Below, one piece after another: positions 1-11,031 of a DNA stretch of 64,000 bases. Origin of the DNA: Wurfbainia villosa (Eukaryota; Streptophyta; Magnoliopsida; Zingiberales; Zingiberaceae); assembly GCA_025175895.1 (NCBI GenBank), contig CM045989.1:23119928-23183927 (forward strand), written 5' to 3'. The notes under the pieces were generated by a model. It was not told where the DNA came from. It was given only the letters and a program-made list of their open reading frames with translations, and did no database searches. Position 1 is the stretch's first letter. The number at the start of each line of letters is the position of its first letter. The position numbers and the translations under genes were made by a program.

Positions 1-112
1 AACTAGATAACGCCTAAACAAAAAAAAAAATTGAACGACAATTGAAAGGACTTAATTCTTTAACTTGACTTAATATTAATTATCTTATTAAATAAGTTTG
101 AGTCATAGAAAA
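1..112. other. Flank outside the giant retrotransposon
   Basis: AT-rich sequence left of the Ty3/gypsy insertion. I see no gene in it. Bases 108-112 (GAAAA) are the left copy of the 5-bp target duplication; the right copy is 38113-38117. Before the insertion this stretch was therefore contiguous with the sequence upstream of the bHLH gene. Confidence 0.7.
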
Positions 113-625
113 TGATACTGTTATAATATGACTTAGGAGCTAGAAAAAAAAATTATAATTGATAGGATGAAATCGAAGGGAAGAATCATAATATAGGATA
201 TATGTTCTAGTCCAGCAAGACCCAACTCTGGAAATAGGCCGAGTTAATGAGATGACAACTCGGGGAAGGGAGAGGAAGTCTGGTGGTTAGAATAAAATTA
301 GATAGTGACTCAAAAAATTGAGTCAGATTGAGGGGGAACAATTCGGAAAATCAAAGTGGGGTACAGGGGCGGATCCAGAATTTTAACTTTGGAGGGGCCG
401 CATACTAAATGATAAAAATAATTATTATACATTGTATAAATTTTTTAATTAAAAAACACAATAATTAAAACAATAAATAGAATACACAAAATTAATATTA
501 ATATGTTAAAAAATAAGAAAAATTAAAAGTTCCTTAAAAGATATATTTAATAAAGTATCAAATATAATTCTCTAACTAAAAGGAATTCGACATTTTTTTA
601 AATTTTCAAAGTCTTCAATGATAAT

Positions 626-3115
626 TTATATGCTTACATCTCTAGCAATTTCTCTCTCAATATATACTATTAATGCATCTGAGAGAAAAACATCCTCCAT
701 TTTTCTTCGAAGCCTTGTTTTTACGATATTTATCGCAGAAAATGATCGTTTTGTAGTAGCAATGGAAACCGGAAGAGTAAGCATAAGAACGATGACTTTA
801 AAAATGAGATTGTACATAACAGACTTGTTAGTCTTCACCAACCATTGACATAACTCTGAAACGGTTGAAAGGTTTTTGTAGTCAGACCCTTTGACTACAT
901 TATATTCGTAATGCTTCAATTGCATCTCCAATTGCTCTTTTTTAGTTTTTGTAAAATCTTGGGCATAAAAATTTTTAACTAATTTGTATACATCCATAAT
1001 TCTGAAAGTCTCCGCTGCATTTTGAGGATTTAAAGCATTACTAAGAATGAGCAATTCCATAGCATCATCACTAAAGTGCCTATTAATTTCTTGCAACTGT
1101 GAATCTATCAAAGCATAAAAAAGATCTACCTGAAATCAAGAATGTCAATATTAATTAACTTGCATTAAATCCGAAGCATAAAAAAGAGGTAACCTGATAA
1201 TGATGCTTAATGGTGAGATTGTCTTGATAATGATGGGCTTGACCTCATCTATTAATATATGGAGCATTGAAATCAGGAATATCAATATTTCGAAGTTCAC
1301 AAAAAGCCTTCACTTTTATAAGTAAATCATCCCAGTTGTTATCCCTCATTTGTTAAAGTAAATTCTTGGTAGAAAATACAAGCTCCATTGCATTTATAAT
1401 ATCTTAAGACTTACTTTGTAAATCCTGACAAAGAATATCCGTGATCCCCATAATCTCTTTCATAAGATGCAAGATGAATACAAACTCAAAAGAAGTCATT
1501 TCATCATAAACAGATGTTGCATCTGCTCGTTGAGAAGGAAGCCCATCCTCCATAACCTTGAGCAATACCGTACATGATGCACTAAACATCTTAATTAGTC
1601 TTGATAAGGATCTCAAATGAGAACTCCAGTGTGTATCAGCAGCTCGCTGTAAAGTACCCATCTGATTAAGTCCACGCCCTGTCTCAAGTTCATTAATAGC
1701 AATCAAATGTGCAATGTCATCCGCATGAGCATTCTTCAATTCATCATTATGCTTACATGAAGAACCAACAATATTAACTATAAAAGTTAATTTGTCAAAA
1801 ATTGATGAATAGATGTCACATTTTTTGATGCTGCAACTAAAACCAATTGTAATCGATGAGCAAAGCAATGAACATAATAAGCACTTCTACAATATTTTAT
1901 AATCAAAGCTTGCATTCCATTAAACTCGCCCCTCCTATTACTAGCACCATCGTAGCCTTGACCTCTAATATTTTGAACATCCAAATTGTAGTGACCCAAA
2001 GCAGAATATATAGTATCCTTTAAAGTCAAAGTTGCGGTATCATATACATGAACAAGACCAAAAAAATGTTCTTGAATGAATCCATTAGTATCAACGAACC
2101 TCAGTACTATAGACATTTGCTCTCTTTTTGATTCATCTCGAGCTTCATCAACAATTATGCAATACTTGACAACTCCAATTTCTTCACAAATTGTATTTTT
2201 TACTCTCACTGAAAGCACATGAAGTATTTGTTTCTGAATATCGTGACTTGTATACTTGGCATTTTTTGGAGCTTTAGCAATTTCCTTTGAAAGTTCAACA
2301 TTGTACATGATTAATACATCTAAAAATTTAAGAAAATTACCACGATTAGATGAACTAGATTTTTCATCATGACCTCTAAAGGGAATTCCTTGAAGTGTAA
2401 GCAACAACACCACATGTATGTGAGCCTTTAATCGAAGATGATTAGTTGCAACTTGTTCAACATTAAAATTGTCGAATCTCCTTGATATATGTTGTGGTTG
2501 GTTCATCAAATCCTCACATGCTTTTTCAGCGTTACGATGGAGTGAAGATACATTATCTTTCCCTATATGGCCTAGGAAAGCACAAGCTTTTCCATTTCGA
2601 ACTTTCTTCCAATTATCAAATCCATAAATAGTAAATGCAGTGTGATTTGAGCATCCTGATGGCTTATTAAAGATAAAACATGGAAAGTAATATACTTTAT
2701 CTTTAGCTGGTGAATACTCCAACCAAGGAAATTGTGCATACCAAGCAGATTGAAATCTTCGAGGGTGCTTAACATTTTTATTTAATAGGTATTCTCGAAG
2801 AATAGGTTGATATGCCTTTAGATTCAAATAAGCTCGACGAATCTCCTCTTGTTGGTTAGGATGATATTCCCAAATCTATCGACGCAATCCTGGATCATGC
2901 TCTAAAGAATTGAGATCAACCTCTTCAGTTTCTGTATTTTTAAATCTTTTAGGAGAAATTTCATATGGAAGATCATTGTTATTTGATCTTGTTGATGGGG
3001 TTATAGGAGTAGCTGGATCTAGTTCATTTGCTCTCTTCTTTTGAAAAAATTTATCAATCGTAATATTTTTTTTCATTTGAAATATATGAAGTCTGTGATA
3101 ATAAAAAAAACTCAA
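626..3115 (-). pseudogene. hAT transposase, TTF-finger/DUF4371 type, broken
   Basis: Reading on the minus strand, the N-terminal part (3115-2879) starts MKKNITIDKFFQKKR, typical of this plant family. A TTF-type zinc-finger region follows (2827 down to about 2550, motif YYFPCFIF). The DUF4371/RNase H-like region contains FRGHDEKSSSSNRGNF and CIIVDEARDESK, and ends near FAHRLQLVLVAASK (about 1810). A hAT C-terminal dimerisation domain occupies 780-640 (TLPVSIATTKRSFSAI). Breaks visible are an in-frame TAG at 2876-2878, a frameshift near 1800, a stop at about 1404 and an extra segment around 1125-1200. The family is a DNA-cutting nuclear transposase; this copy should be inactive. No host-gene function is suggested. 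Confidence 0.9.
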
Positions 3116-3299
3116 ATTAATTCAAATAAATGAATAATAACAACAACATTAAATAACCAAACAATTAAGTCAGATTAATTATTTTGTTAAACCCTTAATA
3201 CACTCAAATAATTATATTAATTATATTAAATTGTTAACCCAATTAATTCAATTAGTCATTTAATTGAATCCAATCCTATTAACTTAATTATATTTATTT

Positions 3300-3480
3300 G
3301 TTCTCACGGGGATGACACGATGATATGACAGGGTGTTGCTTGCAGAATGGATAGGGTTCGATTAGGATGAAATCTAAAATCTCCCGGCCGGATGGACCCT
3401 CTCCGTCTTATCACCGTGTCGAGACTTTGTCCCCGTGATTTACCTCTCTCTGTCTGTCCGGGACGGTGGCGGTCTTGCAG
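3300..3480 (+). mobile_element. SINE inside the hAT
   Basis: A 181-bp GC-richer block in very AT-rich sequence, flanked by a perfect 14-bp duplication (AATTATATTTATTT at 3286-3299 and 3481-3494). It contains a box-B-like GGTTCGATT at 3355-3363, as in tRNA-derived Pol III promoters. Its 3' half shares short blocks with the SINE at 40355-40581 (a gATTTAcCTCTCT-like block and a GGTGG block), suggesting related families. Confidence 0.75.
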
Positions 3481-3486
3481 AATTAT

Positions 3487-4085
3487 ATTTATTTAAATCA
3501 ATTAATCCCATTAACAAATTAATCACAACTTAATCACACTTATACCAAACTAATCAAATAATTAATTGATAAATTTCAACCTAAATGAGCTTTAATTATA
3601 CTAATGGGATAAAATCATATTAGTCAATTAATAGGTTAATTAATTTAATATCAATTAATCAATTAAACTCAAATTTAATTAATCTAACACACTAATTAAT
3701 TAATTAAACAGATTAATTAATCAAAACTAATTAATCAATTAAACTCAAATTTAATTAATCTAGCACAAATACATTAATTATTCTAAATTAATTAACTTCA
3801 GATTTAATTAATCTAATGCTAGTTAATTAATTAAACAGATTAATTAATCTAATCCAATTAATTAATTAATTCAAAATTTAATTAATTAACTTAAAGCTAA
3901 TTAATACATTAAAATAGATTAAACAATATAAAGCCAATTAATCAATTAAAATGGATTAATTAATCTAAACATATCAATTAAACCTCAACGTTAATTAATC
4001 TAAATTTAATTAATTAATTAAATTCAACTCAAATTAATTAATCAAAATTCAAAATTGATTAAATAGGAAATTAGAAATCTTAATT
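3487..4085. other. AATTAATT-rich low-complexity tract
   Basis: About 600 bp built largely from TTAATTAATC and AATTAATT words, upstream of the minus-strand hAT transposase. It has no coding potential. It could act as the transposase 5' region or a matrix-attachment-like sequence, but the sequence alone does not show this. Confidence 0.6.
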
Positions 4086-4489
4086 AATCTAACCTACAGA
4101 CGTCGATATTGGGGTCGACGGATTCCGTCTGCAGTTGGGACTCGAGCGGAGGGTGACAACAACAGAGTGATGTCCACTAGCGATGCGTCCGAGATGTTCT
4201 TGAGAGGCTGCGAGCGTGGCATGACGGCTCAAAGAAACAATTACTTTGGTGATCACGATAGGACTGTGCTCATGAAACGAAGATTGGTGGTGGCCGACGA
4301 TGCGACTGGCAACGTCAACGACGCAGTAGATATGTAGCGGTGGTCGATGGAATGATTGGGCTCACGGCACGTGAGCAGTAGACGAAAAGAAATTAAAAGT
4401 GTGCAACAATGAAAAAAAGAGAAGAAAATTTAGGTCAACGAGGTGTGAATTTTTAAGCAAATAAAATAGCTACCTATTGAGGACATCGG
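4086..4489. other. hAT 5' region, no gene seen
   Basis: GC-richer sequence (about 4100-4380) between the AT-rich tract and the terminal repeats of the hAT. It is upstream of the minus-strand transposase, so it may be leader or promoter sequence. I see no supported gene. Confidence 0.4.
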
Positions 4490-4822
4490 AACTTTTAAAG
4501 CTATCTTTGATTTTAAGAAAATAAAATAAGGAAATAAATAATTAAGATTGTGACTTTTAGAACAATTATGACTGATTTTAAGTAAATAAAATAGAAGAAT
4601 AAATAATTAAAATTGTAGAAAATATTCCTCACGTAAATCCGTCTCTGCCTTTAAAGCATCATTGATTTTAAGCAAATAAAATAAGAAAATAAATAATTAA
4701 GACTATGACTTTTAAAATAATTATTACTTATTTTAAGTAAATAAAATAGAAGGATAAATAAAAATATTCACGTGGACTGCGGGGCCGTGGCCCCCTCCAG
4801 TCCTCACATAAATTCGCCTCTG
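4490..4822. repeat. Duplicated subterminal end of the hAT
   Basis: Segments 4490-4648 and 4649-4822 are tandem diverged copies. Both contain GATTTTAAG, a CAAATAAAATA-like block and TTTTAAGTAAATAAAATAGA. Both end in a terminus-like sequence: CACGTAAATCCGTCTCTG at about 4631-4648 and CACATAAATTCGCCTCTG at 4805-4822. The inner one looks like an internal copy of the transposon end. Confidence 0.7.
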
Positions 4823-5254
4823 GTGGGGTATAAGTACATGCGCCCGGTGCCCAAAACAAAGTCTAATAGCAACTCGGAGAGCCGAGTAGAGTTATATGAA
4901 TTTCAGTTTAAATGACTAGAATGGTATAGGGAAACAAGTCGGAAAATGAGCAAAGTCAGTAACAAGACAACTCGGGAAACAGAGCCAAGTTAAGGTAGGG
5001 ACAAGAAGATGTAACTAGGAAACATGAGGGATCCATGGTAAGGTGAGGGTAAAGAAAAGGGGAAGGTGCTCCTTATCATGCTGTCTCATGAAAGTTTGTT
5101 ACGCAGTATAACAAACCAAGACCCCATAGAAAATTCTTAGTAGCCTTCATTCACTGATATCATAACAATATTATTCTTCATATTGGAATGACCCTCCACG
5201 TGGACGGTGATCCAGGTAGTTTGTTATGCAACAGCGGGCTCCAAGGGCAACGAG

Positions 5255-5262
5255 TATAAAAG
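5255..5262 (+). promoter_or_regulatory. LTR TATA box (left LTR)
   Basis: TATAAAAG followed by a GAGAGAAG-rich stretch and a (CT)n tract. The same arrangement is kept in the right LTR at 37660-37667, so it is the likely Pol II promoter of the element. Confidence 0.65.
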
Positions 5263-5709
5263 GAGAGAAGAAAGAAAGAGGAAGAGACTTCTCGGTTGCA
5301 AGTTCTGAACACTTCAACTCTTTGCTCTCTCTCTCTCTCTTAGAAGAATTAGCTTTTCTGGACGGGGACTCATCACCGTAAGGGGAGGACACATCCCGGA
5401 CAAAGGAAGGAGGAGGAGAGGGATATAAGTCTTATTCTCATTTACCTTGTATAAGTTTCTATCTGTAAGGGGTTTTCTCCACCTCCGAAAGTACTTCCGA
5501 GAATGAGGGATTATAGTAAAGGTGTCTAGCGTCGGAGCTCACTCTAGAGCTCATCTGTGGAGTAGAAATTGAAATTCCGAACCACGTTAAATTTGTCATC
5601 ACTCCCATTTTCATTACTCTTTCATTATTTTTACTGTTGTGGCCGGAGAGGACCCCATGCCTCCCTGATATCTTCATCCCAAAGGAGGAAGAAAATTCGT
5701 GCCACATCA

Positions 5710-5731
5710 ATTGACACTGTCTGTGGGAACA
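5710..5731 (+). promoter_or_regulatory. Probable primer-binding region of Tat element
   Basis: Sequence immediately after the left LTR (ATTGACACTGTCTGTGGGAAC), the expected place for the tRNA primer site. The GTCTGTGGGAA block resembles the primer regions of other plant Ty3/gypsy elements. It is not the iMet site. I cannot assign the tRNA with certainty. Confidence 0.45.
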
Positions 5732-5748
5732 TTTTTGTTAAACAAGAC

Positions 5749-7640
5749 ATGAAGATGCATTTGCAAGAGATCCCTCCTCCTGCAGCCTCTTCCACGGAGG
5801 AAACCCCCATCACTTTATTACCATCCCAGTTGAGGTTCATGGGGGATATGACGGTCTCTGAAGCCTTGGTGAGTAAAGGTTCTTCTGAACATTTCTCCTG
5901 GTGAGCCTTCTCATAGGGAACCGCCATTTGAAGGACCTTCTTATATTCCTCCACCCGGTCCCTAAGAAACTGAGATATTACCAGGAGAAATGTCGGTGGC
6001 GGGAGCATATCAGTATCCTTTCCCGGTGATGCCAGCAAGGCGTGAAGACCAGGAGGAGAGTCATTCTATGAAGGTATCGAAAACTTATGAGCCTTGTCCC
6101 TTCACTGAAGACATAGTGCTAGAGCAATCGCCAACAGATTTTCGGGCCCCCCAAATGGGGATGTATAATGACACTTCTGACCCAGAAGAGCATTTGTCTC
6201 AATTTAAAGGTGCAGCTGCCCTCCATTGCTATATTGACACCCTTAAGTATCGGGCCTTCCGCATCACCTTGATCGCCTCCGCTTAGAGATGATTTAAGTC
6301 TTTACCTCCTGGTTCTATCACATGTTTTTCTCATTTAAAGGGAGTTTTTCTTCAACAGTTTGCTAGCTGTAAAACGTATATGCATGATGCTTCCATTCTG
6401 CTTCATTTAAAACAAGAGTCCTTAGAGTCTTTGAGGAGTTACATCCATCGCTTTACTGCTACTTCTCGGGAAATACCCTCTGCAATGCCTTGTTAGTGCA
6501 TATAAGATCCACATATCTCCATAGTATGATATTATTATATTGTCCACTTTGAAAGCCCTCATGGTTCTTTTTCTTATAAGCACATGATCTTTTCCATGTC
6601 TTACCAATGTGGGACTTTGATTGTATTCCTCATACTCCCAACAATCCCCCCCTCAAACGAAGGACCACATTGGGCCCCCCCTCAAGCCTATCCCTCCTCG
6701 AAGGATTTTCTCTGCTTGATGTCCGATCTTCAACCCACCAGGACTTCCTGCCAGTTGTTCGGTCCCCCCGACCCAACTAGACTTCCTTCCTGATGTCTGG
6801 TTCTCTTGATCCGGACGTGGGAGCTCAACTTCCTTCGTTCGAGGTTCATGGCTTGACATGGACCATGGCTCTGATACCAATTGTTAGTGCATATAAGATC
6901 CACATATCTCCACAATGGTATGATATTGTCCACTTTGGGCCCAAGCCCTCATGGTTTTGTTTTTGGGCTTTACCCAAAAGGCCTCACACCAATGGAGATA
7001 TCTTTTTTCTTATAAGCACATGATCTTTTCCATGTCTTACCAATGTGGGACTTTGATTGTATTCCTCATACTCCCAACATGCCTGACCTCTTAAGGGTTG
7101 TTATCCCTCATAGATTGAAGGAAGGACCCTTCCTTAGTTCTTTGCTGAGAAAGTCAACCATCAGCTATGAAGAATTACTGGGCTATGTTGAAGAGTACAT
7201 TAATGAGGAGGAAGGGTTGAGAGTGAGAAGGGAAGAAAAGAAGTCTGCTTCTACTCCTGTAAAAAGGAACCCTCCTCCTATCCAACGGGGACCTCCCAAA
7301 AGAGAATACGTCAGACCCTTTCTGCCTGAAGTGCCTCAGCTGCGACCCCTGACGTTGGGAGTTCACCCTCATCCTCCTTTGCAAATTATGGCCACAGAGG
7401 CTTTACCCCTCCCGCGAATATGGAAGGAGTGGGAAATGGAAGCATATGATTGGTAGGGTATCCTTCAACACCCAGCGGGATATAGAGGGATTCCCCGTAA
7501 TCCTCCAACCACGTTCTTCTATCAATACCACACGGAATATAGGCATACTAGTGACCAATGTTTCAAGCTGCAAAGCGAGCTAGAGCATATTAGAGGTGAA
7601 TATCCCCACCTACAGCTGTAGTTCGGAGGATGAATAAGGA
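5749..7640 (+). pseudogene. Tat gag, broken and split by TRIM
   Basis: N-terminal gag sequence starts near 5749. The best-preserved part (5990-6286) contains FRAPQMGMYNDTSDPEEHL, the start of the plant retrotransposon gag domain, and ends at a TAG (6284-6286). Gag then continues in broken frames (about 6300-6490, with LRSYIHRFTA). It is interrupted by the TRIM and resumes at 7080 with MPDLLRVVIPHRLKEGPF and YEELLGYVEEYI. A C-terminal CCHC-like remnant appears near 7525-7615 (YHTEYRHTSDQCFKLQ). Gag forms the virus-like particle; this copy cannot make a full protein. Confidence 0.85.
6491..7079 (-). mobile_element. TRIM element in gag
   Basis: Terminal repeats start TGTTAG and end CCAACA. The left repeat is 6491-6643 (153 bp, about 45 bp deleted) and the right is 6882-7079 (198 bp). 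The 5-bp duplication TGCCT lies at 6486-6490 and 7080-7084. On the minus strand the right repeat is followed by an iMet primer site (complement of 6868-6879, TGGTATCAGAGC). A polypurine tract, the complement of the C-run after 6645, precedes the left one. There is no coding capacity. The 238-bp interior matches the copy at 58117-58750 essentially base for base. Confidence 0.93.
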
Positions 7641-7860
7641 GAGGTTGCAGGTCAAATGTTGTTCGTCCCAGACCTTACAATAGAAGACCCCAAGCTCTCC
7701 CCCCACCAGGCTCGGTGCAACCCAACCCTGGAGGTGTCTCTCAAGAAGGATCAGCTAGTGAGGGGGTATTAGCTGCTCTGGGTGATGCCCCACTCGGGGG
7801 GTTATTAATGTTATTGCAGGGGAACCCACTGATGGAAACTCCAACAGAGCCAGAAAATCT
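7641..7860 (+). other. Gag-protease linker, degenerate
   Basis: Proline- and glycine-rich broken reading frames between the gag C-terminus and the protease. I see no independent gene. Confidence 0.4.
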
Positions 7861-7869
7861 TACGCTCAC

Positions 7870-8380
7870 CTCATGGAAAGTTTGGCTATCGGAGAAGACC
7901 GGGTCATCCAGAGCATGCCTCGAATATACTTTGGATCTGAAGATCTTCAAGGTATCCTCCTACCTCACACCAATGCCTTGGTAGTTGGGTCTCCCTTGCA
8001 AATTATGAGGTGGCTCGGGTCCTGGTGGATTCGGAAAGCTCTGTTAACATTCTCTTCCAAGAAGCTTTCATCAAATGCAGCTACAGAATGTGCAATTGGA
8101 GGATGTTGCAACTCCTTTATTTGGGTTTACCGGACACATGGTGCATCCTGTAGGGTAAATCTTTTTACCTCTTACCTTGGGCATAAAACCAAGCCAAAAG
8201 ACTAATATGATTCCTTTCCTTGTGGTGGTTGCTCCTTCCACCTATAATGTTATCTTGGATCGCCCTTTTCTATCAATTTTTCAAGCAGTGGCTTTTCCTT
8301 ACCACTAGAAGATCAAGTTCCCTGTAGTCTAACTCATTGAGGAAGTCCGAGGAGAGCAGAGGGCAGCTCGGAGATGCTAT
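7870..8380 (+). pseudogene. Tat aspartic protease, broken
   Basis: In one frame from about 7998 the sequence reads ANYEVARVLVDSESSVNILF, the catalytic Asp region of plant Ty3/gypsy proteases. The catalytic Asp codon is 8028-8030. The Gly that normally follows in DSG is Glu here (codon 8034-8036). Downstream (8100-8290) are segments with GFTGHMVHP-like and YNVILDRPFL, typical of this protease. Several frame changes separate these blocks. The enzyme would process Gag-Pol; this copy is inactive. Confidence 0.82.
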
Positions 8381-8386
8381 ATCCAA

Positions 8387-9320
8387 ATGGTGAGAGATGA
8401 CAAGAAGAAAGCCCGAGTAGATGATCCCAAAGGGAAGGCTGTCACTACCTCGAGAGTATATGTGATGGAAGAAGCCCTACCCAAAACAGGGAAGGTGGAA
8501 GAAAGTGAGCCTGTAGAGATAGCCCCTAGGAAAGTAACTCGGACATCCCAACAGTTGGAGGTGAAGGAAGAACTCGTCGCTTGCCTACAAAGGAATGAAG
8601 ATATCTTCGCCAAAGATGTATATGACTTCATGGGGATTGACCCCTGAATTGCCGAACATCATCTCAACATTGTTCGAGGAGCTCGACTGGTTCAACAGAA
8701 GAGGCGGCACTTCAGACCGAAAAAAAACAAGGTTATTACCGAGGAGGTGGATAAGCTGCTGCAAGCTGATCACATTAAAGAAATTCAATTCCCCGAGTGG
8801 GTCTCAAATGTAGTATTGGTCCCCAATTTTTTGGACAATGGAGGATATGTATTGACTTTCGTGATTTAAATAAAGTATGCCCTAAAGACTGCTACCTCTT
8901 GTCTCATATTAATTAGTTGGTAGATTCTACTATGGAGTATGAAGTGGTATCACTTATGGATGCTTATCAAGAGTATCACCAAATCCCTTTAGCACAGGAT
9001 GATCAGAAGTAGATTAGCTTTGTAATAGTAGGAGAGTTGTATGCCTATGTGGTGATGTCCTTCAATGCGGGAGCCACCTACTAGAGACTCATAGACAAGA
9101 GATTCGCTGAACAAAAAGGCAAGAATGTGGAAGTGTATGTCGATGATTTTCTAGTCAAATCAAGGTTCACTCGGGATCTAGTGCAGGATCTTAAAGAGAC
9201 ATTTGATACCCTTAGACGGTACAACATGAAGTTAAATCCAAAGAAGTATTTGTTTGGGGTAAAGAATGAGAAGTTTTTGGGATATATTGTAACAGAGAAA
9301 GGGCTATAGGCTAATTCGGA
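8387..9320 (+). pseudogene. Tat reverse transcriptase, broken
   Basis: After an acidic linker (8387-8643) come RT blocks: VDKLLQADHIKEI (about 8740-8785), DLNKVCPKD (about 8863-8890), LMDAYQEYHQIPLAQDDQK (about 8955-9010) and the catalytic YVDD at 9136-9147 followed by FLVKS. The thumb region holds NPKKYLFGV and FLGYIVTEKG (to 9306). In-frame stops lie near 8645, 8918, 9010 and 9081. Motif order and wording are those of Ty3/gypsy RT. Confidence 0.9.
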
Positions 9321-9339
9321 AAAGGTACAAGCATTATGC

Positions 9340-9920
9340 AATATGAAGTCACCTACTAATTTGCGGGAGATCCAAAAATTAGTAAGAAGGATAGTCTCTC
9401 TCTCTCAGTTTATAGCTAGGTCATCGGATAAGGGGCTACCCTTCTTCAGAATTCTACGGAAGGCTACTCGGTTCCAGTGGAATGAACAATGTGAGCAAAC
9501 TTTTCAGGAATTGAAGAAGTATTTAGCTGAACTCTCTCTGTTGGCCAAGCCTACTCCTGGGGAACCATTGTAGATATACTTAGCTGTATTAGAAGGGACA
9601 GTTAGTTCAGTATTATTGAAATAGGAGGGTTCTCAGTAGCAACCTATTTATTACACCAGCCATATATTGAAGGGAGCAGAGTTGCGATATACCGAGTTAG
9701 AAAAGCTAGCATACATTCTAGTCTTAACTACTCGTAAGTTGAGGCCTTATTTCTTAACTCATCTGGTGAATATGTTGACAAATAGTGAGCTAGGTAGGGT
9801 GGTCACTAAACCTAACTTTTTAGGAAGGTTAGGTAAGTGGGCTATGGAGTTAAGTGAATATGATGTGCACTACATCCTTGAACTGCCATCAAAGTTCAAT
9901 CACTGGCAGATTTCTTAGTC
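9340..9920 (+). pseudogene. Tat RNase H domain, broken
   Basis: RT connection region 9343-9573 (LPFFRILRKATRFQWNEQCE), then RNase H blocks with KGAELRYTELEKLAYILV (9670-9723), RPYFLTH and GRLGKWAMELSEYDVHY (about 9823-9880). Stops occur near 9571, 9622, 9637 and 9916. The domain would degrade the RNA strand during cDNA synthesis. Confidence 0.87.
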
Positions 9921-9974
9921 GAATTGCCCATGAGTATGGAAAATAGTTCGGCAAAAGAAAAGGAGGGAAGAGTG

Positions 9975-10327
9975 CATGGAACATCTTTGTGGATGGATCT
10001 TCAGGAGTTGGAGGAAGCGGAGTCGGAGTAGTACTCATCTCCATTAGATGAAGAGACTTGTATAGCTATTCGTCTGGGATATAAAACGTCCAACAATGAG
10101 GTGGAGTATGAAGCTATTCTGGGGGGATTACAGGCAGCTCAAGCAATGAGAGCCACTTCAGTCATAATCCATTCGGATTCTCAGCTGGCAATGTCGCAGC
10201 TCAAGGGTGCTTTTGTCATTCGGGAGGATAGGTTGCAGAAGTACCTTGCAATAAATTCCAAGAGAGGAGAATAGAAAGGCAGATGAATTGGCTCGGCTAG
10301 CTAGTGCCTTAGATGGATGGAGACCTC
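9975..10327 (+). pseudogene. Second RNase H-like domain of Tat pol, cut by insertion
   Basis: Frames contain NIFVDGSSGVGGSGVGVVLI, then NNEVEYEAILGGLQAAQA and HSDSQLAMSQLKGAF, then KADELARLASALDG. This is the archaeal-type RNase H that follows the first RNase H in Tat elements. The sequence stops at 10327, where the gag-only element was inserted, and pol resumes at 16833. Frameshifts occur near 10040 and 10260. Confidence 0.87.
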
Positions 10328-10436
10328 TGTTGGTGCAATCGGCCCAGGTCACGATTGACCAGGACTCGAGTTTGGCTCGAGTGAAGTTTTGATGTGTTTT
10401 GATGTTTCGATAAAAACATGTGACAATATAATTGTC

Positions 10437-10830
10437 AAGGAAAGCCCAAGCATGGGTCTTGGCAAATGGAAAGTCCAACATGTGTTGGCAAGGAAAGTCC
10501 AAGCATGAGTCTTGGCAAATGGAAAGTCCAACATGTGTTGGCAAGGAAAGTCCAAGCATGGGTCTTGGCAAATGGAAAGTCCAACATGTGTTGGCAAGGA
10601 AAGTCCAAGCATGGGTCTTGGCAAATGGAAAGTCCAACATGAGTTGGCAAGGGAAAGTCCAACCATGGTCTTGGCATGGAAAGTCCAACATGGGTTGGCA
10701 TTAGAAGTCCAAGGGGTTTGATATTGGCGGCGTAAAGTCCAAGCGGTAGTCTTGGCAGCATAAGTCCAATGGTTGGCGGCGTAAAGTCCAAGCGGAGTCT
10801 TGGCGGCGTAAGTCCAATGTGCCTTGGCGG
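10437..10830 (+). repeat. 53-bp repeats and CCAA...TTGG dyad array
   Basis: Units starting at 10437, 10490, 10543 and 10596 repeat every 53 bp. Each unit contains an AGTCCAAGCATG...TCTTGGCA dyad and a CCAACATGTGTTGG dyad. Shorter dyads follow (CCAATGGTTGG, CCAAGCGGAGTCTTGG, CCAATGTGCCTTGG). Open frames across this block on the minus strand come from the repetition and are not genes. Confidence 0.85.
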
Positions 10831-11031
10831 TGTAGACACCGTTAGCATGACATAGCCGACGGAAGCACCTGAAGGCTAGCGCGATGGATGAACAAGTCAT
10901 GGATGACTTGGAGGGATCCGAGAGGCGTGAGGCTGATGGAGGTAGGCTAGAAGGCTTAGGTCTAGGCTAAGGGTGGTCTAGCAAGTATGGGGGAACCATA
11001 CTTGGGTTAAAACCTCATGTTTGAGGTGTGC

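Larger units (their letters stand above)
364..4822 (-). mobile_element. hAT transposon inserted in the LTR
   Basis: The 8-bp duplication GTGGGGTA flanks it at 356-363 and 4823-4830, and 8 bp is the hAT signature. The ends are imperfect inverted repeats starting CAGGGGCGGAT on the left and CAGAGGCGAAT on the right, read inward. It encodes a decayed minus-strand transposase (626-3115). The uninterrupted LTR at 36972-38112 shows the empty site. A SINE lies inside at 3300-3480. Confidence 0.92.
113..5709 (+). repeat. Left LTR of Tat element, split by hAT
   Basis: It matches the right LTR (36972-38112, 1141 bp) along its whole length once the hAT and its 8-bp duplication are removed, leaving about 1130 bp. 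Shared landmarks are the start TGATACTG, a TATAAAAG box, a (CT)n tract (about 5325-5342) and the end near CCACATCA. Scattered substitutions between the two LTRs indicate an old insertion. Confidence 0.9.

Noticed and set aside
10437..10648. Regular repeats that could suggest a CRISPR array
   Set aside because: Units are nearly identical over their full length with no unique spacers, and the genome is a plant.
10158..10900. Minus-strand frames of 137-183 codons with repeated HVGLSICQ-like and LDFPCQ-like text, and similar ones at 15417-15855 and 53549-54132
   Set aside because: They are read-through of the 53-bp and dyad repeats inside LTRs, present in three frames, with no domain. Not proteins.
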